A stretch of 64,000 bases of DNA, taken from contig OX457032.1 of the NCBI GenBank assembly GCA_949752745.1, positions 10,171,543 through 10,235,542 of the forward strand. Direction: 5' to 3'. Position 1 is the first letter of the stretch; each line of letters opens with the position of its first letter. This document shows, piece by piece, positions 34,415-42,137 of this stretch. Both the position numbers and the translations under genes were made by a program. The DNA comes from Protula sp. h YS-2021. Lineage: Eukaryota > Annelida > Polychaeta > Sabellida > Serpulidae. The notes under the pieces are model-generated. The model worked only from the letters and a program-made list of their open reading frames with translations. It searched no databases and was not told where the DNA came from.

Positions 34415-34912
34415 AGTAGGGTATAAACGACAGTTCTGGCCCACTTGATGACGTCATACTGTCTGGAAGTGACGTCATACTGTCTGGAAGTGACGTCATC
34501 ATGTCTGGAAGTGACGTCATCATGTCTGGACCGGAAGTGTTGTCTAGACCGGAAGTGTTGTCTGGACCGGAAGTGACGTCATACTGTCTGGACCGGAAGT
34601 GACGTCATCATGTCTGGAAGTGACGTCATAGCGTCTGGACCGGAAGTGCTGTCTAGACCGGAAGTGCTGTCTGGAGTGGAAGTGACATCATCATGTCTGG
34701 AGCGGAAGTGACGTCAGGATAAGTGTAAGGATAGGCGCGGCCCTCCATGACGTGATAATGACGTCATGATGACGTCATACTGTCTGGAGCGAAAGTCTGG
34801 AGCGAAAGTAGCTTGATAGTGTTGGCCGAGTCAATCAACATGAAGCCAATGAACTCGACCTGTCAATCAGTGTAACCATGGCAACAGACCCTAAAAAGCC
34901 ACGACCCCCCCC
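34415..34912. repeat. Element A left terminal inverted repeat
   Basis: It starts AGTAGGGTATAAACGA and continues with about ten TGACGTCA sites in CTGGAAGTGACGTCAT units and CCGGAAGTG (ETS-like) repeats. It ends where the TTTTTAGCCACGACCCC sequence meets the C-run array. It matches 51588-52086 in reverse. Confidence 0.9.
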
Positions 34913-35155
34913 CAGGGACATACTATGTACCGACCCCCCCCCCCTAGGACAGACTATGTACCGACCGACCCCCCCCCCCCCAGGACAGACTATGTACCGA
35001 CCCCCCCCCCCAGGACAGACTATGTACCGACCGACCCCCCCCCCAGGACAGACTATGTACCGACCCCCCCCCCCCCCCAGGGACATACTATGTACCGACC
35101 CCCCCCCCCCCTAGGACAGACTATGTACCGACCGACCCCCCCCCCCCCAGGAGAG
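34905..35155. repeat. C-run minisatellite, left subterminal, element A
   Basis: About seven units of GGACAGACTATGTACCGACC with 9-14 C. The open frame across it (MYRPPPP...) is translated repeat. The right end of the element has a different unit but G runs in the matching orientation. Confidence 0.9.
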
Positions 35156-35189
35156 CAACAAACATTTTTGCCGAATCAGCATGATAAAA

Positions 35190-35200
35190 TCCTATATAAG
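35190..35200 (+). promoter_or_regulatory. TATA box of the first element A gene
   Basis: CCTATATAAG lies about 45 bp before the ATG at 35240. Confidence 0.5.
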
Positions 35201-35239
35201 TGTGGTGTCTCAAGGCTTAGAGACATTGTCAGACACATC

Positions 35240-35515
35240 ATGGATAACACACCAGCTATCATCATTGATGACTTAACAGCGTTTCAAGCGAATGAATCTG
35301 TTTGCATCTGGGTAAATATGCGTGATGAAGCTGAAGCAGCTGATATTACATATGCTTTGGAGGAGGTGCTACAATTTCCAACTCAGATCACTGCAGTGAA
35401 GCCTGACGTAGTAATTACATTTATGTGGAACAACCGCATAGTAACACTGACTCAACGATACTGCAAGTGTCAAGTGTGGTTGGAATATGAGGGACAACCC
35501 CATAACTGCTGCTGA
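35240..35515 (+). CDS. Small Polinton protein, unknown
   Basis: A 91-residue protein starting MDNTPAIIIDDLTAF. The longer open frame upstream is the C-run repeat, so the ATG after the TATA box is chosen. It contains WVNMRDEAEAADITYALEEV and ends with a Cys-rich tail (CKCQ... CC). I do not recognise a family. The strand pattern plus a helix resembles the other small proteins of this element, but the similarity is weak. Confidence 0.55.
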   Translation: MDNTPAIIIDDLTAFQANESVCIWVNMRDEAEAADITYALEEVLQFPTQITAVKPDVVITFMWNNRIVTLTQRYCKCQVWLEYEGQPHNCC

Positions 35516-35586
35516 TATATACTAAAATATTTCGGGCCCTTTTAAGGGCCATCCTATATTATGAAATGAAGCAAAACATGTCTGTC

Positions 35587-35619
<33 letters not shown>

Positions 35620-35639
35620 ATACATTTTATCACATTTCA

Positions 35640-35940
35640 GGTCTAGTTGGCGGATGAATACCATTTGGCGGATGAATACCATTTAGCAGACCAATTAACT
35701 TCACCGTCAGTTAACTTCACCGCTAGATGTCTCTGCTGTGCAGCAGTGCAGCTGTACAACTTCACAACTGTAAGTGAGACATTCATATACACAAGTAAAA
35801 TTCTGCTGAGTCAGCAATTTTAACATTTTGGAACAAGTTTGAAAAGTTACACACCATATTTTGATTACATGGAAGTAGCATAAAAGCATGAGTGAAACAT
35901 GTCAACTAGTCAACTAGTGATACATTCTGCTGAGTCAACA
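35640..35940. repeat. Internal inverted repeat with promoter, element A left
   Basis: This stretch is repeated in reverse at about 50035-50290. It contains TGCTGAGTCAGCA (35804-35816), a TATA-like GCATAAAAG, and ATGTCAACTAGTCAACTAGT, the first codons of the gene at 49568-50074, here followed by an early stop. Confidence 0.8.
35804..35816. promoter_or_regulatory. TGCTGAGTCAGCA (Maf recognition-type) site
   Basis: Perfect 13-bp palindromic T-MARE consensus. A 12 of 13 match (TGCTGAGTCAACA) follows at 35928-35940, just before the polymerase TATA box. Another perfect copy is at 49583-49595 and a mirror copy at about 50141-50153. Binding by Maf/AP-1 factors is an inference. Confidence 0.6.
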
Positions 35941-35953
35941 CACCATTGAAGTG

Positions 35954-35962
35954 GTATAAAAG
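35954..35962 (+). promoter_or_regulatory. TATA box of the polymerase gene
   Basis: GGTATAAAAGG lies about 65 bp before the chosen ATG (36022). Confidence 0.6.
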
Positions 35963-36021
35963 GAAGAGTGAAACGTATATTTTACTTCATTTCAGTTCCA
36001 GCAGTTGAAGAAGCAACAACG

Positions 36022-39000
36022 ATGGCACCAGTCTACTGTCATGATTGTGATGTGACATTTCCATCTCTGGAATTGTTCGTGACACACACATGCAAACCAG
36101 CTAGGATGAAACGTGCTCATGAAGAGCTTGTTGAGCAGATTGAAGCCAAGAGACGAAAGACCGTACAAGATGGTGTTGACAGACCTGATCCAGTCCTCTG
36201 CTGTAAATGCGCCAAGATATTTTCATCTTTGGATGCATTTGAGACACATGCATGTGCTGAGATGGAAAATGTGTCTCATGAAGAACAAAGAAAGAAAGAG
36301 ACAGGACAAATAGGCAGAGGCAGAAGAGTGAGTCTTGGTGAAAACGCGCAGGAAAGGCGGTTTGAGCCTGAAGATGGATCGGATTTGCTACTCGAAATGC
36401 GACAACAAGAGAATAGAATCAAGAGACATTTGCTAGAGACGTTAAACCGTGGTATGAAATGGTACATTGTGGTACATGCACGCTTCAAGAAAATGACACC
36501 AAATGTTGAAGGCGTGATGGTAGAACAAGTGGATAATGCCTTCATCAGTAGTCCAACGTATGCAGCATACAATCCAACAGATATTGAGAAGGACTTGCCA
36601 GAAGCCTATAAAGAATTGTTTACTAGGTTTGATGAACATGAGCGACAAGGCTCTGGCTGGGTGTTGGATAACATATTATTCATTGAAGTGCATACAGCTA
36701 CGTCAGCGCCACTGGAAGCAAGCAGTTTTATCCCACTACCGAAGAAAGTAAAGAGTACAAAGGCGGTGTTAAACATTCAGAATAAAGACAACAAATGTTT
36801 CTTATGGTCTGTACTGGCTCACCTTCACCCTTCAACAAACAACCCACAGCGTGTGCATCAATACAAAGCATTTGAGAACGAATTGAAGGTGGAAGGCATG
36901 ACATTTCCAACACCGATTACAGACATTCCAAAGTTTGAAAAGGAGAATGATGTGTCCATTAACGTGTTTGGATATGAACATGATGTCGTTGTTCCCATAC
37001 AACTCAGCCGAAACACCAGTGCGAGAGAAATCAACTTGCTTTTGATTAGCAATGACAAGACAAGACATTACTGCCTCATCAAGAATTTCAGCAGACTGAT
37101 GGCTTATCGATCAAAACATGATGGTGCAACTTTTTATTGTTTCAACTGTCTTCACGGGTTTATGCGACAAGATCTTTTAGACAAGCATCGTGAAGTGTGT
37201 GGCAAGCATGGCGCACAACGTTTATCATTCCCCAAGGAACCCTTCATCAAGTTCAAGAATGTAGCCAAACAACAGCGAGCGCCGTTTGTCATTTATGCAG
37301 ACTTTGAATGTTTCACGAAAAAGCATGAAGGAGACAAGTATCAACATCATCGTCCAAACAGCTTTGCCTACGTGGTTGTGAGCCAGTATGAGACACGCGC
37401 TCCAGTCCTGTATCGAGGCGATAATGCTGTGAAAGTCTTTTTAGACCATATGGTATATGAACGTGATCGTATTGTGCATGGTCTACAGCAGAAAAAGAAA
37501 ATGGTCATGACTCATGAAGATGAAGAGCATTATAAGAACGCCACAGATTGCTACATTTGTCATGAGCCTCTAGGAGCAGATCGTGTGAGAGATCATGATC
37601 ATATCAATGGCAAATACCGCGGAGCTGCACATAATGAATGCAATTTACAATTCCGATTTCGAAAAGATCAGCAGGATGTTGAAGATTCTTTCATCATTCC
37701 TGTGTTTTTCCACAATTTACGAGGCTATGACAGCCATTTGATCATGGAAGAAATTGGAAAGTTCAAAAACGAAAGGATTACAGTCATTCCCAACACCGTT
37801 GAGAAATATATTGCATTCACCATGAGCAATCTGAAATTTACAGACAGCTTTCAGTTCATGAGTACTTCTCTACAGAAGTTGGTCTCCAACCTGGCAGCAG
37901 AAGGGAAAGACAACTTTTATCACATGACGTCACACATTCACGATAGCGACCAACAAGATTTACTGTTGAGAAAGGGAGTGTACCCTTATGATTACGTGGA
38001 TGAGCCATCCAAGTTTGCTGAAACACAACTGCCGTCCAAGGACAAGTTTTACAGTCTACTCAGTGAAGAAGACATTAGCGATGAGGATTATGCGCATGCG
38101 CAGAAGGTGTGGGAGACATTCCACTGTACTACATTTGGCGAATACCATGACTTGTACCTGAAATCAGATGTGTTGCTGCTGGCTGACGTGTTTGAAAACT
38201 TTCGTCACGTATGTCTCAACACGTATGAATTGGATCCTGCTCACTACTATACAGCGCCAGGACTGTCGTGGGATGCCATGTTGAAAGCGACAAAGGTGAA
38301 ATTGGAATTGATCAACGACATTGACATGTACCAAATGGTTGAACAAGGTTTACGTGGAGGAATATCTGTCATCACACACAAGTATGCGAAAGCAAATAAC
38401 CCCTACGTACCAGATTACGATCCCACGAAACCAACCAACTACTTGACTTACCTGGATGCAAACAACTTGTATGGCTGGGCTATGTCGCAAAGCATGCCGG
38501 AAAGTGGATTTATGTGGGTGAGCGAGCCAGAATCCATTGACTTTATGGCTGTGGATGAAGATGACGAGATTGGATACATTTTAGAAGTGGATTTGGAATA
38601 CCCATATTCAATTCATGATCGTCATAATCACTATCCAGTGGCTCCAGAACGGAAATGTGTGAAAGTGGGAGAATTGTCAAAACATAGTCAGAAGCTACGG
38701 AAAGATCTAAACATGAAAGGTAAACCTAGTGAAAAGCTCATTCCCAACCTGTGTGACAAGAAGAAATATGTGCTTCATTATAGAAATTTACAGCAATATG
38801 TCTCACTGGGATTGAAAGTCACGAAGGTGCACCGTGCCATCATGTTTGCACAGAGCAAATGGTTGGCAAAATACATCTCCTTGAACACGGAAAAGAGAAA
38901 GTTGGCCAAGAACCCGTTTGAGAAAGACTTTTTCAAACTGATGAACAACTCTGTGTTTGGCAAAACCATGGAAAATGTAAGAAAGCGCATGAATGTGGAA

Positions 39001-39696
39001 CTTGTTCACCAGGAAAAGCGGTTCAAGAAACTTGTAGCCAAACCTTCCTTCCACAAATTTAGAATTTTCAACGAAGATTTGACCGCGGTACATTTGCGCA
39101 AAGTGGATCTGCTTCTGGATAAACCCATTCAAGTTGGGTTCACCATTCTCGACCTCAGCAAGGTGCTCATGTTCCACTTTCATTACAACTACATCATGAC
39201 CAAGTATCCCAACGCCAAACTCTTGTTCAGCGACACCGACAGTCTATGTTATGACATAGAAACGGAAGATATATACAAAGACATGCAGGAAGATGCTGAC
39301 TTGTTCGACACAAGTGACTATCCGCCAGATCATTTCCTACATTCCAACGTGAACAAGAAAGTGCTTGGGAAAATGAAAGATGAGACGGCGGGCATTCCCA
39401 TTGAAGAGTTTGTTGGACTTCGACCGAAAATGTATAGTATGATGTATGGTGGGAAAGAAAAACGTACGGCCAAAGGCATCACTCGCGCGTGTCAAAGACG
39501 GATGAAACATCAGCAGTATAGAGACAGTTTGTTCAACCAAACGCAAACGATGACTACAGGACACATCATTCGAAGTCATAACCACCAGATCTTCTCGGAG
39601 AAGTTGAGGAAAGTGGCTCTCTCTCCCTTTGATGACAAGCGATATGTGATGAGTGATGGCTATTCCACTTTGGCGCATGGGCATTACAGTATATAA
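36022..39696 (+). CDS. polB: Protein-primed family B DNA polymerase
   Basis: A 1224-residue replicative polymerase of the Polinton type. ATG at 36022 (MAPVYCHDC) is chosen; the open frame extends upstream only from a GTG in the promoter. Two C2H2/C2HC-like fingers open it (YCHDCDVTFPS... and LCCKCAKIFSS...). Next comes a block with C259 in DNKCFLWS and H349 in HYCLI, then the exonuclease: Exo I D427/E429 (YADFECF), Exo II HNLRGYD (564-570), Exo III YLKSD (712-716). A Cys/His insertion at about 510-545 (CYICHEPL... DHDHINGKYRGAAHNECN) looks HNH-like. Polymerase motifs: A D812 (LDANNLYG), B NNSVFGK (975-981), C DTDS (1071-1074). The frame is intact and all key acids are present. It would copy the element from its ends with a protein primer. 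Confidence 0.95.
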   Translation: MAPVYCHDCDVTFPSLELFVTHTCKPARMKRAHEELVEQIEAKRRKTVQDGVDRPDPVLCCKCAKIFSSLDAFETHACAEMENVSHEEQRKKETGQIGRGRRVSLGENAQERRFEPEDGSDLLLEMRQQENRIKRHLLETLNRGMKWYIVVHARFKKMTPNVEGVMVEQVDNAFISSPTYAAYNPTDIEKDLPEAYKELFTRFDEHERQGSGWVLDNILFIEVHTATSAPLEASSFIPLPKKVKSTKAVLNIQNKDNKCFLWSVLAHLHPSTNNPQRVHQYKAFENELKVEGMTFPTPITDIPKFEKENDVSINVFGYEHDVVVPIQLSRNTSAREINLLLISNDKTRHYCLIKNFSRLMAYRSKHDGATFYCFNCLHGFMRQDLLDKHREVCGKHGAQRLSFPKEPFIKFKNVAKQQRAPFVIYADFECFTKKHEGDKYQHHRPNSFAYVVVSQYETRAPVLYRGDNAVKVFLDHMVYERDRIVHGLQQKKKMVMTHEDEEHYKNATDCYICHEPLGADRVRDHDHINGKYRGAAHNECNLQFRFRKDQQDVEDSFIIPVFFHNLRGYDSHLIMEEIGKFKNERITVIPNTVEKYIAFTMSNLKFTDSFQFMSTSLQKLVSNLAAEGKDNFYHMTSHIHDSDQQDLLLRKGVYPYDYVDEPSKFAETQLPSKDKFYSLLSEEDISDEDYAHAQKVWETFHCTTFGEYHDLYLKSDVLLLADVFENFRHVCLNTYELDPAHYYTAPGLSWDAMLKATKVKLELINDIDMYQMVEQGLRGGISVITHKYAKANNPYVPDYDPTKPTNYLTYLDANNLYGWAMSQSMPESGFMWVSEPESIDFMAVDEDDEIGYILEVDLEYPYSIHDRHNHYPVAPERKCVKVGELSKHSQKLRKDLNMKGKPSEKLIPNLCDKKKYVLHYRNLQQYVSLGLKVTKVHRAIMFAQSKWLAKYISLNTEKRKLAKNPFEKDFFKLMNNSVFGKTMENVRKRMNVELVHQEKRFKKLVAKPSFHKFRIFNEDLTAVHLRKVDLLLDKPIQVGFTILDLSKVLMFHFHYNYIMTKYPNAKLLFSDTDSLCYDIETEDIYKDMQEDADLFDTSDYPPDHFLHSNVNKKVLGKMKDETAGIPIEEFVGLRPKMYSMMYGGKEKRTAKGITRACQRRMKHQQYRDSLFNQTQTMTTGHIIRSHNHQIFSEKLRKVALSPFDDKRYVMSDGYSTLAHGHYSI

Positions 39697-39751
39697 GGGG
39701 GAGACACTTCAACTTGAGAGTTAGTTGTGGTGTGAACACTGAAGCGTCAAC

Positions 39752-40099
39752 ATGAAAAGATCTGCACCAACGGATATGGATACTCTTGCTGATACAGTCA
39801 AAGACATGAAAGTGAAACATCCTGATACTACCATTAAGAAATTAAAAGTGGAGACGACGGTACCAACACCACAGTCGTGGGATGGAATGCTTTCTCTAGG
39901 CAATGGAAAGTATATCAAGATTATGAAACAAAGTAATGAAGGTGTGGTGAACATTCGCAAATACCTCAGAGATGAGGGGACTGGAAAAAACCGTCCAACG
40001 AAAAAGGGAATTTTGCTGACAATACCTGAATGGAAAATGATGAAGAAGCAGGTGAAAGAAGTGGATAAAAGGCTTCGCAGACAAGACGACAAGTCATAA
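39752..40099 (+). CDS. PC4/SUB1-like protein of element A
   Basis: A 115-residue protein 55 nt after the polymerase stop. The PC4-type domain is at about 48-106: NGKYIKIM, GVVNIRKYL, then RPTKKGILLTIPEWKMMKKQ. A basic/acidic leader with TTIKKLKV precedes it. It is homologous to the element B protein at 19072-19614, which links the two elements. PC4 proteins bind single-stranded DNA, which suits strand-displacement replication; that role is inferred. Confidence 0.85.
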   Translation: MKRSAPTDMDTLADTVKDMKVKHPDTTIKKLKVETTVPTPQSWDGMLSLGNGKYIKIMKQSNEGVVNIRKYLRDEGTGKNRPTKKGILLTIPEWKMMKKQVKEVDKRLRRQDDKS

Positions 40100-40112
40100 C
40101 AAGGTAACAATC

Positions 40113-40484
40113 ATGAATGCACTCATGCTGAACGGTGGTGTTTACCTTACTGTCAATGAGAGGAATGAAGTGATACTAGATTCTAAGACAAGTTATCATC
40201 GGTTTAAACCTGAAGTGTGGAAAGACTTTAAAAACATACCACTTGAAGCTGGGTTTAAACGTAGACTTGAAAATAAAGTGGAAGTGACGGTAGCTGAATA
40301 TGATTCTAACATACGTGTAGAAATCTGTAGAAATCTTTTACAGGATTATCCAGAGGATTATAAGGGAGTTGTGCCAGATACACCATATACAGATTTGATC
40401 ATCTTTGATATCAAGAACTGGCGCGCAGTCTTACGATTCCTAGAAGTGATACAACATCCACTCTTCACCATCTTGCGAGCATAA
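40113..40484 (+). CDS. Small PC4-like (degenerate) protein 1
   Basis: A 123-residue protein starting MNALMLNGGVYLTVNE, 13 nt after the previous stop. The strand pattern KVEVTVAEYDSNIRVEICRN followed by IIFDIKNWRAVLRFLE resembles the end of a PC4 domain (strands, then W..L...L helix) and the two genes that follow. Similarity is by pattern only. Confidence 0.6.
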   Translation: MNALMLNGGVYLTVNERNEVILDSKTSYHRFKPEVWKDFKNIPLEAGFKRRLENKVEVTVAEYDSNIRVEICRNLLQDYPEDYKGVVPDTPYTDLIIFDIKNWRAVLRFLEVIQHPLFTILRA

Positions 40485-40539
40485 AAAACGTCTTTGCAGA
40501 CAAGGAGACAGCTCATAGTTCATCTGACTGCTGGACGAG

Positions 40540-40881
40540 ATGGAAGACTTTTTAACGGAATATAAACCAATTACGCATGGGTTCTCATATCTGAGAAACG
40601 AATATGATGACATTGTGCTAAGACATTTTGGACAGTATCTCGTCCTATCACTTGATGACCAATCCGTGTTGAAAGACCATCTAGAGAAGTTCAGGATACC
40701 TGGCTTTCTCCTGACAGTCTCAAATGAATTAGAAGTGCGTGTGACTGAGAACTGCTTAGACGTGTTTATACAATTTCGCCAATATGACGAGCTTACAGAA
40801 AACTATGATTACATCACCCTCAACACAGTGGAATGGAACGCGTTGTTACAAGCATTGGATTGGAAAGAACCTAACGCTTGA
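40540..40881 (+). CDS. Small PC4-like (degenerate) protein 2
   Basis: A 113-residue acidic protein starting MEDFLTEYKPITHGF. It has LEVRVTENCLDVFIQFRQ then YITLNTVEWNALLQALD, parallel to its neighbours at 40113 and 40784. Probable product of tandem duplication in the element. Function unknown. Confidence 0.6.
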   Translation: MEDFLTEYKPITHGFSYLRNEYDDIVLRHFGQYLVLSLDDQSVLKDHLEKFRIPGFLLTVSNELEVRVTENCLDVFIQFRQYDELTENYDYITLNTVEWNALLQALDWKEPNA

Positions 40882-41152
40882 ATTCAAAGAAACAGAAATA
40901 TGGCTTACACGAGGCACCAAATCCATTGAGCTGATACAACCTATGCGTGTGATGGACTTAGAAGAAGGATATGAACTGAAACTGTCTGAACATGTAACTG
41001 TGAAAGTGATAAAGTTTGGTGATGTGTGTTATGTGAGCTTTCATAGCATTTACAAACATGGATGTAATGTCTATGATACCTATATCAATTTAGATTCTAA
41101 TGAATGGTATTCATTGATGAATGTATTGAAAAATGAATGTGTTTGTAAATAA
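40784..41152 (+). CDS. Small PC4-like (degenerate) protein 3, start uncertain
   Basis: The domain part reads VTVKVIKFGDVCYVSFHS and YINLDSNEWYSLMNVLK, matching the pattern of the two genes upstream. The similar part begins at about 40886, before any in-frame ATG except those inside the previous gene (40784 or 40805, in another frame). Either the gene overlaps its neighbour by about 100 nt, or it starts at 40943 with a shortened domain, or the two were once one frame. The true start is open. Confidence 0.5.
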   Translation: MTSLQKTMITSPSTQWNGTRCYKHWIGKNLTLEFKETEIWLTRGTKSIELIQPMRVMDLEEGYELKLSEHVTVKVIKFGDVCYVSFHSIYKHGCNVYDTYINLDSNEWYSLMNVLKNECVCK

Positions 41153-41560
41153 AAAGTTTGTAAATAGTGTAAATAGACTTTGTAGTTAAGAGTTTGTAGT
41201 TAAGAATTTTGTAAATAGTGTAAATAGTGTAAATAAAAGTTTGTAAATAGTGTAAATAGAATTTGTAGTTAAGAATTTGTAAATAGTGTAAATAGCGTTT
41301 GTAGTTAAGAGTTTGTAAATAGTGTTTGTAAACTTTGTAAATAGTTTTTGTAAACTTTGTAAATAGTGTAAATAGTGTAAATAAAAGTTTGTAAATAGTG
41401 TAAATAGAATTTGTAGTTAAGAATTTGTAAATAGTGTAAATAGCGTTTGTAGTTAAGAGTTTGTAAATAGTGTTTGTAAACTTTGTAAATAGTGTTTGTA
41501 AACTTTGTAAATAGTGTTTGTAGTTAAGAATTTGTAAATAGAACACAATAAACAAGACAG
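41140..41560. repeat. GTTTGTAAATAGTG repeat, convergent 3' region of element A
   Basis: Short units around TTTGTAAATAGTGTAAATAG and GTTTGTAGTTAAGA repeat irregularly between the converging gene blocks. AATAAA signals lie near 41149 and 41546. Confidence 0.85.
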
Positions 41561-41584
41561 TTGTTTGAAAACTTGATTTGTTTT

Positions 41585-41700
41585 ATTTAACAACAACAAC
41601 TTAACTAATATAACAACAACAACAACTTAACTAATATAACAACAACAACAACTTAACTAATATAACAACAACAACTTAACTAATATAACAACAACAACAT
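41585..41700. repeat. (CAACAACAACTTAACTAATATAA)-type repeat, 5 copies
   Basis: A 24-30-bp unit of AACAACAACA plus ACTTAACTAATATAAC next to the 3' end of the protease gene. Confidence 0.9.
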
Positions 41701-42137
41701 TAATAAAACAATGGTTTATAATGTCTATATACAAAATCCTTTACAATAAAATCACCATCCTTTCTTTTTAATATATTCACAATATCAAACATACTCTGAC
41801 CTCGAGCTCTATGCAATATATAATATACACAATAAAAACCACATGACGATGATATTGGCGTTTGTAATGAGATAGAATTATACATATAGTCATTTCTTAA
41901 AAACATGTTTAAACGATCATCGAGAGGGAACAGTCCATAAGAGTCAAAATATTCTGCAGGGTCTTTATCATAATACACTGCCACCCAATGTTCTCCTGGT
42001 TCATCTTGATCGTCTGTGTTGATCACATAGGCGCCGCGTTGTAAAGACGGTAACTGATCCATGGCAAACACGCCTTGAAACAAGTCTTTGGTCATGACAT
42101 CATGACTCAATATGGCATCAATCTGCTTCGTGTTCAT
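41700..42137 (-). CDS. Adenain-like cysteine protease (virion maturation)
   Basis: A 145-residue protein with the adenovirus-protease order His-Asp-Gln-Cys: H50 in GEHWVAVYYD, D65 in EYFDSYG, Q92 in SLQTP, C99 in SSSCGFYC. This is the usual short protease of Polintons, thought to process capsid proteins. Its ATG overlaps the stop of the capsid gene by four bases (ATGA). The frame is intact and all catalytic residues are present. Confidence 0.9.
   Translation of the reverse strand: MNTKQIDAILSHDVMTKDLFQGVFAMDQLPSLQRGAYVINTDDQDEPGEHWVAVYYDKDPAEYFDSYGLFPLDDRLNMFLRNDYMYNSISLQTPISSSCGFYCVYYILHRARGQSMFDIVNILKRKDGDFIVKDFVYRHYKPLFY

Noticed and set aside
34925..35239. N-terminal proline-rich extension (MYRPPPP...) of the first element A gene
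   Set aside because: It is the C-run minisatellite in frame; a TATA box and ATG lie downstream, so the short form is preferred.
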